Source: Legionella saoudiensis
Lineage (GTDB): Bacteria > Pseudomonadota > Gammaproteobacteria > Legionellales > Legionellaceae
Length of the DNA stretch: 64,000 nucleotides
Direction: 5' to 3'
Assembly: GCF_001465875.1 (NCBI RefSeq)
Contig: NZ_LN901324.1
Location: 1,364,001-1,428,000 of the forward strand
In this document: positions 48,829 to 59,267 of the stretch, in pieces
Layout: the number at the start of each line of letters is the position of its first letter
Position numbering within the stretch: position 1 is the first letter of the stretch
Notes under the pieces: model-generated
What the model saw: only the letters and a program-made list of their open reading frames with translations
Database searches by the model: none
What the model was told of the DNA's origin: nothing
Position numbers and translations under genes: made by a program

Positions 48829-50000
48829 AAACAACTCATCTTTTTTTAATGTCTGCATTTTGCTTCAGTCAAGCTCATGCATACACATTACCTCAGCATC
48901 CTACTAAAGCTTATGAATGCAGTGAGTGTTATAAGTTATCTCATCAAACCTTACGTGCTAGCTGGGCCATAGCGCAAACAACTTTAGAGCATAAAGTTCG
49001 CAAAGATCAAAAAAGCTATAGCTATAATCAAGTTATTACTCAAGAGCAATTACGTGAGGGTGTCGCTATATCGACTCGCGCCCCTGGTGCCGTGGTGCGA
49101 ATTACGCCCCTACAAAAAAAATCTGTGCCCGAACTGGTACTGCAAACACCTCAAAAGCAGCAATTAAGTCTCAAAGATGCCTCTGCATTGTATTCTCAAG
49201 ATGAAGATTTAGATGAGTCTTTACTTGCCGCAGAGCACCAAACCATGACCCAACTTAAGCCAGATCTAGGCTTTGGTACATTTATTCTCAAAAGCCAAAC
49301 TAATTCGGTTCATGACGCTAACTCCTACTTAATTAATGTCTTTGATAAGTTTTCACTACTGTATTTAAAAGTGGAGCCAAGCTCCCTGCAATATCAGTAT
49401 GGCGATGAGTTCTCAGCAACCATTTCCTTAAAAGATTATGACACAAATTACTCTGTAGATGATGTGAATGCCTCTTTAGTAGGCACTAATGATGAATTTA
49501 TTCCATTAAAGCTGAGTAAAATAAAACGTAATGTATTCCAGGCTAAAACAAAATTAATGTCTGCGTTAAATACACATGGTGATAATTGGTATGTAGAAGC
49601 AGAAGTATTTAGTGAACAAGAGGATGGTCATGTACGACGCACTGCACGTAGCGCATTTTCATATTCAATTCCATCAGCAAGCTTAATCGCGCTGAAAAAA
49701 ATCTCCTCTCATCCTTTAACTTTTGCAGCAACCGTAGAGGTAGCTACTGCAAGCCGCTATGCACTGCAAACCGTACTTTTTAATCAAAACAGTGACGGGC
49801 AACTGCTGCCTGTAGAGACAGCCCAAAGCGCTCAGTGGTTAGAACCCGGAACGCAAACCATTAAATTTAGCTTTGACAATTCCAAGCATTTAACAGAGGA
49901 TACGCTATCCGTTGGTTATTTACATCTTACAGATTACGGTCAATTAAAAACCGTTTATCAATACGATGAGCCAATAAAACTCAGCAAACTTATGGATTAA
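48825..50000 (+). CDS. Exported DUF4785-like protein
   Basis: A 391-residue exported protein. A signal peptide of about 19 residues (ending A-H-A) is followed by an N-terminal region with a C-S-E-C pair. A beta-rich region from about residue 165 has the D-K-F-S-L-L-Y-L-K-V and Y-Q-Y-G-D-E-F-S-A-T-I segments, with an Ig-like alternation. I believe this matches a Legionella-rich DUF4785 family, from memory. The ATGA overlap with the upstream lipase-like gene strongly suggests one operon, perhaps a secreted enzyme and its chaperone or partner. Function is unknown. Confidence 0.6.
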   Translation: MKTTHLFLMSAFCFSQAHAYTLPQHPTKAYECSECYKLSHQTLRASWAIAQTTLEHKVRKDQKSYSYNQVITQEQLREGVAISTRAPGAVVRITPLQKKSVPELVLQTPQKQQLSLKDASALYSQDEDLDESLLAAEHQTMTQLKPDLGFGTFILKSQTNSVHDANSYLINVFDKFSLLYLKVEPSSLQYQYGDEFSATISLKDYDTNYSVDDVNASLVGTNDEFIPLKLSKIKRNVFQAKTKLMSALNTHGDNWYVEAEVFSEQEDGHVRRTARSAFSYSIPSASLIALKKISSHPLTFAATVEVATASRYALQTVLFNQNSDGQLLPVETAQSAQWLEPGTQTIKFSFDNSKHLTEDTLSVGYLHLTDYGQLKTVYQYDEPIKLSKLMD

Positions 50001-50003
50001 TGC

Positions 50004-51230
50004 ATGGAATTTTTATCGTCGCTTACCCTTCTTGAGGGCATTGCATTGGCAATTGCCCTACAGTTTTTTTTCTTTATTTGGTGCTTGGTTAAGCAAAATC
50101 AGCACAAAAAGCTGAGCGCTCAACTTAGCGAAAAGGTTATGGAAACCTTCACCAACCAGCTTCATCAGTTACATCTTGATTTCAATGAAAAAATAGGCCA
50201 GGGACAGTTGCTCACCCAACAATTAATTCATGACACAGTACACAAACAAATGACGGACGTACGTGAACAAATGAGCCATAGTTTTAAACAACATGCCAGC
50301 TCTCTAACCTCTCATCTGCAAATTCTTACAGAAGAAATTCGCAACCACTTACACAGTCTAACCCAACAGGTTAATCATAAGTTAACCGAAGGGTTTGAGA
50401 AAACCTCATCAACATTTATTGATGTAGTAAAAAGATTGACTATTATTGATGAGGCACAAAAAAAAATTACCGAGCTCTCCAGCCATGTGGTTAGTTTACA
50501 AGATGTATTGGTTGATAAAAAAGCGCGTGGTGCTTTTGGTGAAGTGCAGCTTTCGGCTTTAATTGGCAATATGATTCCCGCAACTCACTATCAAATGCAA
50601 TACACCTTGAGCAATCAAAAACGTGCCGATTGTATTTTGTTTTTACCCGAACCGACTGGGAATGTAGTTATTGATGCGAAGTTTCCCTTAGAAACCTACC
50701 AACGCCTTATCAATAGTGAAGTAAGTTCCGTTGAACGTAAAACCTTACAACAACAGTTTCGCCAAGATATTCAAAAACACATTAAAGACATTGCAGAGAA
50801 ATACATCATTCCTACTGAAACCAGTGATGGAGCCATGATGTTCATTCCAGCGGAATCAATTTTCGCCGAAATTCATGCAAACTATCCTGACTTAATTGCC
50901 TTATCGCAACGCTTAAAAGTGTGGCTTGTATCTCCCAGTACTTTGATGGCTGTATTAACCACTGCGAAAGCAGTACTTAAAGATGATGCGACCCGCAAGC
51001 AAATTCATATCATTCAAAAGCATTTACACGCACTGGCTGATGACTTCCAACGATTTGAAAAGAGAATGGATAAATTGTCCAAGCATATTAATCTGGCACA
51101 TCAAGATGTGAGCGAAGTAAATACTTCGGCGAAAAAGATTAGCTCTCGCTTTCAAAAGATTGAATCGGTAGACATCAATTTAGAAGAAATTGAATTAATT
51201 GAACGGGATGAGATAGCTGAGGAAGCTTAA
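50004..51230 (+). CDS. rmuC: DNA recombination protein RmuC
   Basis: A 408-residue RmuC protein. An N-terminal membrane helix (about residues 10-28) is followed by a coiled coil to about residue 170. The endonuclease-like domain holds G-A-F-G-E-V-Q-L, R-A-D-C-I-L-F-L-P, V-V-I-D-A-K-F-P-L and a helical tail. It limits inversion recombination in E. coli and has a PD-(D/E)XK-like nuclease fold. The start is three bases after the DUF4785-like stop. It may share the operon, although its function is unrelated. Confidence 0.95.
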   Translation: MEFLSSLTLLEGIALAIALQFFFFIWCLVKQNQHKKLSAQLSEKVMETFTNQLHQLHLDFNEKIGQGQLLTQQLIHDTVHKQMTDVREQMSHSFKQHASSLTSHLQILTEEIRNHLHSLTQQVNHKLTEGFEKTSSTFIDVVKRLTIIDEAQKKITELSSHVVSLQDVLVDKKARGAFGEVQLSALIGNMIPATHYQMQYTLSNQKRADCILFLPEPTGNVVIDAKFPLETYQRLINSEVSSVERKTLQQQFRQDIQKHIKDIAEKYIIPTETSDGAMMFIPAESIFAEIHANYPDLIALSQRLKVWLVSPSTLMAVLTTAKAVLKDDATRKQIHIIQKHLHALADDFQRFEKRMDKLSKHINLAHQDVSEVNTSAKKISSRFQKIESVDINLEEIELIERDEIAEEA

Positions 51231-51269
51231 AGTAAGTAGGCGCCATAAACACCTCCATTAAGTTAATTT

Positions 51270-51339
51270 GTAGACTGGGCTGTCAGCCCAGCATTGGGCT
51301 TAACAAAACGTGTTTGCTGGGCTTGACAGACCAGCCTAC
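51270..51339. repeat. Second copy of the GTAGGCTGG-type palindrome
   Basis: Arms gtagactgggctgtcagccc (51270) and gggcttgacagaccagccta (51319) form an imperfect palindrome with internal GCCCAGC/GCTGGGC stems. It shares the core with the 18984-19122 element. It occupies much of the 230-base gap between rmuC and the PPxY-protein gene. Confidence 0.6.
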
Positions 51340-51461
51340 TTATTTAAGGTAGAATACCGATATTAGAATAAACCCATCAACAAATTGAACAGTTTATATT
51401 CTAACTTCGCAATTTATTTGCTACAATCCCCCTCGATTTTACAACACTGGAGTAAAACATC

Positions 51462-51974
51462 GTGATCACACTATATAACTATTTCCAATTCGCAAAAACG
51501 GCTCTGACCATTGGTCTTCTAGTTGCTGTTGGATTACTGTTTTGGCCGGGTGCTTTAGCCACCGTTGCTAATTTTTCTCTTTTTGGATTATCTATTGCCT
51601 CTTATGTTGGCTCCAATGTTCTATATCAAGCTGGTGCTGTAGCTGGCTTAACTTTTGTTGGCTTACATGCCTTGGGGATCACAATCGATGTAGTTGGTGG
51701 ATTCTTCAGCTTGCTAAAATCCTGCTGCTGTTCTTCCAAAGCACAAGAAACTTATCATCCTGTTTCTCGCACAGCAAGAGAGCCACAATTAAAATCGCAG
51801 GAATCGTATCAAGTATTTAATCAGGCAATGCCGCCTTCAAATAGCAACCAGCACGTTGTTCAGCCACAGCAACCGCCTAGTTATCAACCGCTTTATCCTC
51901 CTACTTATAACTCTATCTATCCTAAACTGGATGGTACTCAATCAGACGAATATTTAGGATATCCGAAGCTATAG
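51462..51974 (+). CDS. Small membrane protein with PPxY and YPxL motifs; candidate host-interacting protein
   Basis: A 170-residue protein starting at GTG, with GGAG 11 bases upstream. Two hydrophobic helices (about residues 12-34 and 36-72 in two parts) are followed by a triple Cys (88-90), a plausible lipid-modification site. The cytosol-facing tail is disordered and Pro/Gln/Tyr-rich. It carries P-P-S-Y (138-141), P-P-T-Y (146-149), Y-P-K-L (153-156) and a terminal Y-P-K-L (167-170). Those are the short motifs that recruit WW-domain ubiquitin ligases and ALIX. The protein is not recognised as any named family. The effector hypothesis is inference from these motifs. Confidence 0.65.
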   Translation: MITLYNYFQFAKTALTIGLLVAVGLLFWPGALATVANFSLFGLSIASYVGSNVLYQAGAVAGLTFVGLHALGITIDVVGGFFSLLKSCCCSSKAQETYHPVSRTAREPQLKSQESYQVFNQAMPPSNSNQHVVQPQQPPSYQPLYPPTYNSIYPKLDGTQSDEYLGYPKL

Positions 51975-51982
51975 TAGGCGTA

Positions 51983-52079
51983 ACCTGGTTGCTTGCAACC
52001 AGGTATTCCAAAGATAAAGGAACCAGATAGGACTCTGGTAGGAAGGCAGAGTAAACAGAATTACTGGTTGCAAAACCAG
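51983..52079. terminator. Cluster of hairpins, including the recurring GGTTGC...GCAACC stem
   Basis: A perfect ten-base stem (ACCTGGTTGC, two-base loop, GCAACCAGGT) lies nine bases after the stop of the small membrane-protein gene. It is followed by shorter stems (ACCAG...CTGGT at 52022-52039 and CTGGTTgcaaAACCAG at 52064-52079). No T tract; termination is plausible but not certain. Confidence 0.5.
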
Positions 52080-52123
52080 GCTGCAAATGACCAAGAATTT
52101 GATATTTTTTAAGATACAGGAAT

Positions 52124-55100
52124 ATGGATACACTACTCTACCAAAGCACACAAACTAAACAAATATGGGGACAACTTCATGGCAGTAGCTTAGCTCTTGC
52201 TTTAGCTGAGTATTGCCAAAAAACACCGGGTATCAAACTGCTTATTGCTCAGGATAACCTCAGCGCCAACCAATTACAGTCTGAGTTAGAGTTCTTTTTA
52301 AATCCCAAAGAATCAGAGCAAGAACTCTTATTTTTCCCCGACTGGGAAACCTTACCATACGATCAATTTTCTCCACATCAAGATATTATTTCAGAACGGT
52401 TATATACCTTAAGTCGTATTCAGCAGGTCAGTAATGCGATCATTATTACTTCTGCCAATACTTTAATGCATCGACTCTGCCCACCGGAGTTTTTAAATCA
52501 ATATGCCCTAATGCTTAAAAAGGGGCAAAAACTGGATCTGGAAGCGTTCAGAAACCAATTGCAACAGTCAGGTTATCATTGTGTTAATAAAGTATTAGAG
52601 CATGGTGAGTTTGCATTACGTGGCTCTATTATTGATGTGTACCCTATGGGTTCTACTCGACCCTTTCGTATTGAGCTATTTGATGACGAAATTGACAGCT
52701 TAAGAGAGTTTGATACGGAAACCCAACGTACTATAGAAAAAATTCCTTACATTAACGTATTACCAGCACGCGAATTTCCGCTCAATGAACAAAGTCAAAC
52801 GCTATTTCGCCGAGCATTTCGGGAGTTATTCCCAGGAAACCCCAGCAACTGTCCTATTTATGAGGCCATCAGTCACGGACAGTTTCCTGCCGGCATTGAA
52901 TACTATCTACCGCTTTTTTTTGACAAAACGGTTAGCTTTTTTGATTATTTACCCCAAGATGCCAAAATCTGTTTGATTGAAAATATTCAGGATAATGCCG
53001 AACAATTTTGGCAAGAATTAACTGGCCGTTATGAACAGCGTCGTTATGATATTAGCCGCCCGATTCTTGAGCCAACGGCCTGTTTTCTTAATCCCATCGA
53101 GCTTTTAACCAAAGCAAACGAATACCAACAACTGCGTTTATTCCATGCTGCAAGCAGCAAAAAAGGTGCGGTTACTAATTTTGATATAGCTCCAGCTCCG
53201 GAACTGCCCATCGATAGGAAAACGCAAGAGCCTTTAAGCCGCTTACGCGAATACTGTGCAGATACCTCTCGCCGTTATCTTATCGTGGTAGAAAGTGCCG
53301 GACGCCGGGAAGTTTTGCTGGATCTACTCAAACCCAGTGGCATACTCCCTAAAGTACAAAATAATTGGCATGATTTTCTTAAAGATACCGCTCCAATTAA
53401 TATCACTACCGGATCTTTAGTTACAGGTTGTGAATTAACTCAAAGCAATACGGTTTTAATTGTTGAATCCCAATTATTTGGTGAGCAAAGTACTCCTCAA
53501 CGTCGCAGTACACAAAAAACCGTTGACCCGGATTTAATTATCCGCGATATGGCTGAATTACGTTTAGGTGCACCCGTTGTGCACTTACAATTCGGAGTTG
53601 GACGTTATCAGGGATTACAGCATATTGAAACGAATGGTACTGCCAGCGAATTTTTAGTTTTAACTTATGCCGGTGAAGATAAAATTTATGTTCCGGTTAC
53701 TTCCTTGCATTTAATTAGCCGTTATACCGGAGTAGATAGCGAGCATGCACCATTGCATAAATTGGGTTCAGACCAATGGCAAAAGGAGCGAAAAAAGGCG
53801 GCAGAAAAAATTCATGATGTGGCCATTGAGCTGCTCGATCTCTATGCAAAACGAGAAGCGCAACCAGGGCACCAATATGAGGTTAGTCAAGATGAATATG
53901 CTCGCTTTGCCAGTGCCTTCCCTTTTACAGAAACAGCAGATCAGCTGCAGGCTATAGAGCAGATCATGAAGGATATGGCTTCACCCAAACCTATGGACCG
54001 CTTGATTTGCGGCGATGTAGGTTTTGGTAAAACTGAGGTTGCCATGCGCGCTGCATTTATTGCCGTACAAAATAATAAACAGGTTTGTGTGTTAGTCCCT
54101 ACGACTTTGCTTGCTGGACAGCATTTTGAATCATTTAGAGATCGTTTTGCTGATTTCGCAGTAAATATTGAATTGCTTTCACGTTTTCGCTCAGCTAAAG
54201 AAACAGAGGCAGTACAAGCATCATTAAAATCAGGAAAGGTTGATATTGTTATTGGTACGCATAAACTCTTTCAAAGCTCTATTGCCTTTAAAAATCTAGG
54301 TCTATTAATCATTGATGAAGAGCACCGTTTTGGCGTTAAACAAAAAGAGCACATCAAAGCATTACGTACTCATGTTGATATTTTATCAATGACAGCAACC
54401 CCTATTCCGAGAACGCTGAACATGGCTATGGCTGGCATTCGCGATATATCGCTGATGACCACGCCCCCAGCCAAGCGTCTAGCTATTAAAACCTTCTGGC
54501 AAGAAAAGAAAGATGCCACCATTCGTGAAGCAATTTTGCGTGAAATATTAAGAGGTGGGCAGGTTTTTTTCTTGCATAATAATGTGGAAACCATCGAGCG
54601 CATTAGTCAGGATCTCCAAACATTAGTTCCAGAAGCCAAAGTTCGTATTGCTCATGGCCAAATGCGAGAGCGTGAATTAGAACGTGTGATGTCAGAGTTT
54701 TATCATCACCGCTTTAACGTATTGGTATGCACGACGATCATTGAGACAGGTATCGACATTCCTACAGCCAATACCATCATTATTGATCGTGCCGATAAAT
54801 TTGGTTTAGCTCAGTTACACCAATTACGTGGCCGTGTTGGCCGTTCACATCATCAAGCTTATGCTTATCTATTAACGCCAAATGAAAAATCATTAACTTC
54901 TGATGCGGTAAAACGCTTGGAAGCAATTGTCTCATTAGAGGACTTAGGTGCAGGCTTTACTTTAGCAACTCATGATTTGGAGATTCGCGGTGCGGGCGAG
55001 CTTTTGGGCGCTGAGCAAAGCGGTAATATGCATGCCATCGGCTTTAGCTTATTCATGGAAATGCTCGACAAAGCCGTCAGTGATTTAAAAGCAGGGAAAA

Positions 55101-55564
55101 TTCCTGAACTTTCTGCCCCCATGCACCAAGGCCCGGAAATTGACTTACGAATTAGCGCGATTATTCCTGAGGATTATATTGGAGACATTCATAATCGCCT
55201 CATTATGTATAAGCGCATTTCTAATGCCAAAGACAAACAGCAACTGTATGAGCTGCAAATAGAGTTAATTGACCGCTTTGGTTTATTACCTGCGCCGGTG
55301 AAGCATTTATTATTAATCACTGAATTAAAATTAAAAGCGCAGCAAATGGGCATTGTAAAAATCAGTGCCAGCGCACAACAAGGGAAATTAGACTTTAATG
55401 AAAAACCCTCGATTGACCCAGGAGTATTAATCAGTCTGATTCAAGTGCATGCCAAGCGTTACCAGATGGAAGGCCCACAACGCCTACGTTTTACTTTAGA
55501 CAGTACACTCCCAGAAGAGCGTATTTTTGAAATTCACAGCTTACTTGACAAATTAATGACATGA
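52124..55564 (+). CDS. mfd: Transcription-repair coupling factor
   Basis: Mfd releases stalled RNA polymerase and recruits UvrA. The 1146-residue protein has the UvrB-like N-terminal domain (D-W-E-T-L-P-Y-D), the RNA polymerase interaction domain, and the RecG-like translocase with G-D-V-G-F-G-K-T (Walker A), [15 protein letters not shown] and G-R-V-G-R-S. The C-terminal TRCF domain is complete. Length is normal. It starts soon after the hairpin cluster. Confidence 0.97.
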   Translation: MDTLLYQSTQTKQIWGQLHGSSLALALAEYCQKTPGIKLLIAQDNLSANQLQSELEFFLNPKESEQELLFFPDWETLPYDQFSPHQDIISERLYTLSRIQQVSNAIIITSANTLMHRLCPPEFLNQYALMLKKGQKLDLEAFRNQLQQSGYHCVNKVLEHGEFALRGSIIDVYPMGSTRPFRIELFDDEIDSLREFDTETQRTIEKIPYINVLPAREFPLNEQSQTLFRRAFRELFPGNPSNCPIYEAISHGQFPAGIEYYLPLFFDKTVSFFDYLPQDAKICLIENIQDNAEQFWQELTGRYEQRRYDISRPILEPTACFLNPIELLTKANEYQQLRLFHAASSKKGAVTNFDIAPAPELPIDRKTQEPLSRLREYCADTSRRYLIVVESAGRREVLLDLLKPSGILPKVQNNWHDFLKDTAPINITTGSLVTGCELTQSNTVLIVESQLFGEQSTPQRRSTQKTVDPDLIIRDMAELRLGAPVVHLQFGVGRYQGLQHIETNGTASEFLVLTYAGEDKIYVPVTSLHLISRYTGVDSEHAPLHKLGSDQWQKERKKAAEKIHDVAIELLDLYAKREAQPGHQYEVSQDEYARFASAFPFTETADQLQAIEQIMKDMASPKPMDRLICGDVGFGKTEVAMRAAFIAVQNNKQVCVLVPTTLLAGQHFESFRDRFADFAVNIELLSRFRSAKETEAVQASLKSGKVDIVIGTHKLFQSSIAFKNLGLLIIDEEHRFGVKQKEHIKALRTHVDILSMTATPIPRTLNMAMAGIRDISLMTTPPAKRLAIKTFWQEKKDATIREAILREILRGGQVFFLHNNVETIERISQDLQTLVPEAKVRIAHGQMRERELERVMSEFYHHRFNVLVCTTIIETGIDIPTANTIIIDRADKFGLAQLHQLRGRVGRSHHQAYAYLLTPNEKSLTSDAVKRLEAIVSLEDLGAGFTLATHDLEIRGAGELLGAEQSGNMHAIGFSLFMEMLDKAVSDLKAGKIPELSAPMHQGPEIDLRISAIIPEDYIGDIHNRLIMYKRISNAKDKQQLYELQIELIDRFGLLPAPVKHLLLITELKLKAQQMGIVKISASAQQGKLDFNEKPSIDPGVLISLIQVHAKRYQMEGPQRLRFTLDSTLPEERIFEIHSLLDKLMT

Positions 55565-55573
55565 AAATAATAC

Positions 55574-57010
55574 ATGATTTCTGAGCTAAAAAAGACATTG
55601 CTTGGAAGAATAACAATAATACCATGGAAGGCCTTAATCATCTTTGCAGTATTTGGCGCCATACTGATTTTATATTTACATCAAAGTATGGCGCTAAATT
55701 TTGCGAAGGCCAGTTTTGCCGTGATCCTACTTGCGGCGTTACTGATGTGGATTTTAAGATTAGTTCCTGAATATATTCCCGCCTTAATTCTCATTTTGGC
55801 CTCCATTTTCCTCCATATAGCCCCAGAAAATATTACGCTCTCAGGATACAGTTCCAACAGTTTTTTTCTTGCCACGAGTGTATTTGCTGTTGGCGCCATT
55901 ATTACTAAATCACGTTTGTTCTATCGTTTATCATTAATTTTATTAATGCATTTACCTTCCAGGCAGTCCTTTTTGCAAAAATTTTTATTCCTTTTTGGTG
56001 CCCTTATCACCCCTATTATGAGCGTGCAAAGTTCTCGAGTCGCCTTAATGGCCCCTTTGCTAGATGATATTTTAGAAAGCAGCACCATTAATCCCCGTAG
56101 CGATACAGCAAACGCCTTAGCAAATGCAGCCTTTAATGGATGTATTTTATTATCGACGATTTTCCTTACTGGCAAATCAAGCAACTTTCTTGTTTTTGGT
56201 TTGTTATCGGAACAAAATCAATGGCAAGGAAATTGGTTAGGCTGGTTATGGGCTGCCTCTTTTCCCGGGGTTTTGCTGGTTATATTATTCTTTTTGATGC
56301 AATCTCGCACTTTTAAACCAACGGCACCGTTAAAAATGGATCGTCTTAAATTAAAAAATGAATTTAAAGCTTTAGGCACCCTTTCTTTTGAAGAAGGCAT
56401 CGCTCTACTCTGCTTAGGCTTTTTTATTCTTGGTTCAGTTATTACCACCTGGACCAATATATCTACCTCATGGACATGCTTAGCCATTTTCATCTTATTG
56501 TTCAGTACAGGGGCATTAAATGGAAAAGAATTAGCTTCTAAAATTAACTGGAATTTTTTATTTTATTTTGGCGCCATCATCGGCATCATGCATGCCTTGC
56601 AAAACACGGGCTTGGAAGGCTGGGTTCTTGGACATTTTAAATGGTTACAGTATTTAGCAGCAATGAACTATCTTTATTTTATTATGGTAGTTTATGCTAT
56701 CAGTTGGTTAACCGGTTTGCTATTGGGCACGATGATCGCACCAGCAATTTTATTTACCATCATTATGCCTATTGCAAATCAAAGCTCTATTAGTAATTGG
56801 GTTGTTGCTTTTGTCATTTTAGTCGCTACAGAAGCCTGGATTTTTCCTTATCAATCCAGCTATTTTTTATGTTTCGAAGAGTTGTTAAAGCCTAATAATA
56901 ACTTCCATCTTAATCCTTTGCTTAAATTAAATGCCTGGTTTTCTTTTTTAAAGCTGGGAATCGTTATTGCCTCAATTCCTTTTTGGTATTTTTTTGGATT
57001 ATTGAGTTAG
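55574..57010 (+). CDS. SLC13/DASS-type anion permease
   Basis: A 478-residue inner-membrane protein with about eleven or twelve hydrophobic helices. T-P-I-M-S-V-Q-S-S-R-V-A-L-M-A-P and N-A-A-F-N-G-C-I-L-L-S-T fit the paired helical hairpins of divalent anion:sodium symporters (citrate, dicarboxylates, sulfate). The second hairpin lies in L-G-T-M-I-A-P-A-I-L-F-T. The S-N-T sodium-site motifs are degenerate, so the substrate is uncertain. The start is nine bases after mfd's stop with no strong ribosome binding site, so coupling with mfd is likely. Confidence 0.7.
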   Translation: MISELKKTLLGRITIIPWKALIIFAVFGAILILYLHQSMALNFAKASFAVILLAALLMWILRLVPEYIPALILILASIFLHIAPENITLSGYSSNSFFLATSVFAVGAIITKSRLFYRLSLILLMHLPSRQSFLQKFLFLFGALITPIMSVQSSRVALMAPLLDDILESSTINPRSDTANALANAAFNGCILLSTIFLTGKSSNFLVFGLLSEQNQWQGNWLGWLWAASFPGVLLVILFFLMQSRTFKPTAPLKMDRLKLKNEFKALGTLSFEEGIALLCLGFFILGSVITTWTNISTSWTCLAIFILLFSTGALNGKELASKINWNFLFYFGAIIGIMHALQNTGLEGWVLGHFKWLQYLAAMNYLYFIMVVYAISWLTGLLLGTMIAPAILFTIIMPIANQSSISNWVVAFVILVATEAWIFPYQSSYFLCFEELLKPNNNFHLNPLLKLNAWFSFLKLGIVIASIPFWYFFGLLS

Positions 57011-57020
57011 CACCACTGCA

Positions 57021-58795
57021 CGTCATCCTGAGGAGCTTATGATGAAGGATCTCCTCATTGAGGCTGGATGCTTGTGATAGCCTGGTGCCCCATTCAGGAG
57101 TTCCCTCACTGCGTTCGGGATGACGTGATGTAATAGGAAAGAATAGAACGAGGCGAGAGCAAGATAAGGCTCGTGTACTTCATCTACTCCACTGCACGTC
57201 ATCCTGAGGAGCTTGCGACGAAGGATCTCCTGATTGAGGCTGGATGCTTGTGATAGCCTAGTGCCCCCATTCAGGAGTTCCCTCACTGCGTTCGGGATGA
57301 CGTGGTTTAATAAGGAAAGAATAAAACGCTCACATTCATATCCCCTACCGCATTCATTCTTCTTTCGCACCCACCTGCCTCGCATATCCTACTCCACCGC
57401 ACGTCATCCTGAGGAGCTTGCGACGAAGGATCTCCTGATTGAGGCTGGATGCTTGTGATAGCCTAGTGCCCCCCATTCAGGAGTTCCCTCACTGCGTTCG
57501 GGATGACGTGATGTAATAGGAAAGAATAAAACGAGGTGAGAGTAAGAGGAGGCTCGTGTACTTCATCTATCCCACTGCACGTCATCCTGAGGAGCTTGCG
57601 ACGAAGGATCTCCTGATTGAGGCTGGAATACTTGCGATAGTCTGGTGCCCCATTTAGGAGTTCCCTCACTGCGTTCGGGATGACGTGGTGTAATAGGAAA
57701 GAATAGAACGAGGTGAGAGTACGAGAAGACTCGTGTACTTCATCTACTCCACTGCACGTCATCCTGAGGAGCTTGCGACGAAGGATCTCCTGATTGAGGC
57801 TGGATGCTTGTGATAGCCTAGTGCCCCCATTCAGGAGTTCCCTCACTGCGTTCGGGATGACGTGACGTAAGAGGAAAGAATAAAACGAGGTGAGAGTAAG
57901 AGGAGGCTCGTGTACTTGATCTACTCCACCGCACGTCATCCTGAGGAGCTTGCGACGAAGGATCTCCTCATTAAGGCTGGATGCTTGTGATAGCTTGGTG
58001 CCCCATTCAGGAGTTCCCTCACTGCGTTCGGATGACGTGACGTAATAGGAAAGAATAAAACGAGGTGAGAGTAAGAAGGGCTCGTGTACTTGATCTATCC
58101 CACCGCACGTCATCCTGAGGAGCTTGCGACGAAGGATCTCCTCATTAAGGCTGGATGCTTGTAATAGTCTGGTGCCCCATTAAGAGTTCCATCACTGCGT
58201 TCGAGATGACGTGATGTAATAGGAAAGAATAGAACGAGGCGAGAGCAAGATAAGGCTCGTGTACTTCATCTACTCCACTGCACGTCATCCTGAGGAGCTT
58301 GCGACGAAGGATCTCCTGATTGAGGCTGGATGCTTGTGATAGCCTAGTGCCCATTCAGGAGCTCCCTCACTGCGTTCGGGATGACGTGACGTAATAAGGA
58401 AAGAATAAAACACTCACATTCATATCCACTACCGCATTCACTCCTCTTGCCCACCCACCTGCCTCGCATATCCTACTCCACCGCACGTCATCCTGAGGAA
58501 ATTGCGACGAAGGATCTCCTGATTGAGGCTGGATGCTTGTGATAGCCTAGTGCCTCATTCAGGAGTTCCCTCACTGCGTTCGGGATGATGGGATTTAATA
58601 AGGAAAGAATAAAACGCTCACATTCATATCCTTTACCACATTCATTCCTCTTGCCCATCCACCTGCCTCGCATATCATCGCTCCACCGCACGTCATCCTG
58701 AGGAGCTTGCGACGAAGGATCTCCTGATTGAGGCTGGATGCTTATGATAGCCTGGTACCCCATTCAAGAGTTCCCTCACTACGTTCGGGATGACG
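57021..58795. repeat. Array of ten tandem palindromic units (REP/MITE-like), about 105 bp each
   Basis: Units begin at 57021, 57197, 57402, 57580, 57757, 57934, 58108, 58283, 58486 and 58691. Each starts with CGTCATCCTGAGGA, has GCGACGAAGGATCTCCT and later TTCAGGAGTTCCCTCACTG inside, and ends with TTCGGGATGACG, so the ends are inverted repeats (CGTCATCC/GGATGACG). Between units are two kinds of spacer: a short one (about 71 bases, with ggctcgtgtacttc) and a long one (about 99 bases, with cattcatatcc and cacccacctgcctcgcatat) after units 2, 8 and 9. Periods are 174-178 or 203-205 bases. Open frames across the array are by-products of the repetition, and no gene is seen. Confidence 0.95.
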
Positions 58796-58866
58796 TGACG
58801 TAATAAGAAAAGAATAGAACGGGGCGAGAATAGGATGAGCTTCGTTCGATAAAATGTGAGTGACCC

Positions 58867-59157
58867 TTAAAATAAACTTTCATACAAATCCTTCCACTCT
58901 GGGTTCATTGTGATAATAAGGTTATTTTTCTTTTCGCGGGACCAACCATTGATCTGCTTTTCACGCTTTATCGCAATGATAATATCAGGACAAACTTCAT
59001 AATATACTAAGCGATTCACATTATATTTATGAGTAAATCCTTTCATTAACCTGTTTTTATGTTCATAAACACGACGAACTAGGTTATTAGTTACCCCCAC
59101 ATAAAGCACATTATTGTATGTATTAGTAAGAAAATAGACATAGGATTCCGTATGCAT
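58867..59157 (-). CDS. GIY-YIG nuclease-domain protein
   Basis: A 96-residue single-domain protein of the UPF0213/YhbQ-like branch. Y-V-Y-F-L (6-10) stands for GIY and Y-V-G-V-T (19-23) for YIG. R-R at 28-29 and H33 supply the basic catalytic residues, and Y-Y-E with Glu54 gives the metal-binding acid. A K-R-E-K-Q-I-N-G-W-S-R segment follows, typical of this group. It is predicted to cut DNA, though some relatives are inactive. It has an AGGAA site and is 71 bases from the end of the ten-unit repeat array. Confidence 0.85.
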   Translation of the reverse strand: MHTESYVYFLTNTYNNVLYVGVTNNLVRRVYEHKNRLMKGFTHKYNVNRLVYYEVCPDIIIAIKREKQINGWSREKKNNLIITMNPEWKDLYESLF

Positions 59158-59267
59158 TTTAAATTCCTAGCGCTTGGACTATTGCTTTTATTAATTTGGA
59201 AACACGTCTATGTTAACAAAAAAGGCTGTGCGAAACCATTCCCTGTTTCGTCTAATGAGAGGACTTT

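Noticed and set aside
57023-58763. Long minus-strand open frames across the repeat array (for example 57463-58113)
   Set aside because: They recur once per repeat unit, contain the same peptide in each, and have no ribosome binding site. They are open only because the repeat happens to lack stops.
57021-58795. CRISPR-like periodicity
   Set aside because: Units are ~105 bases and spacers are of two conserved types rather than unique; no cas gene is nearby.
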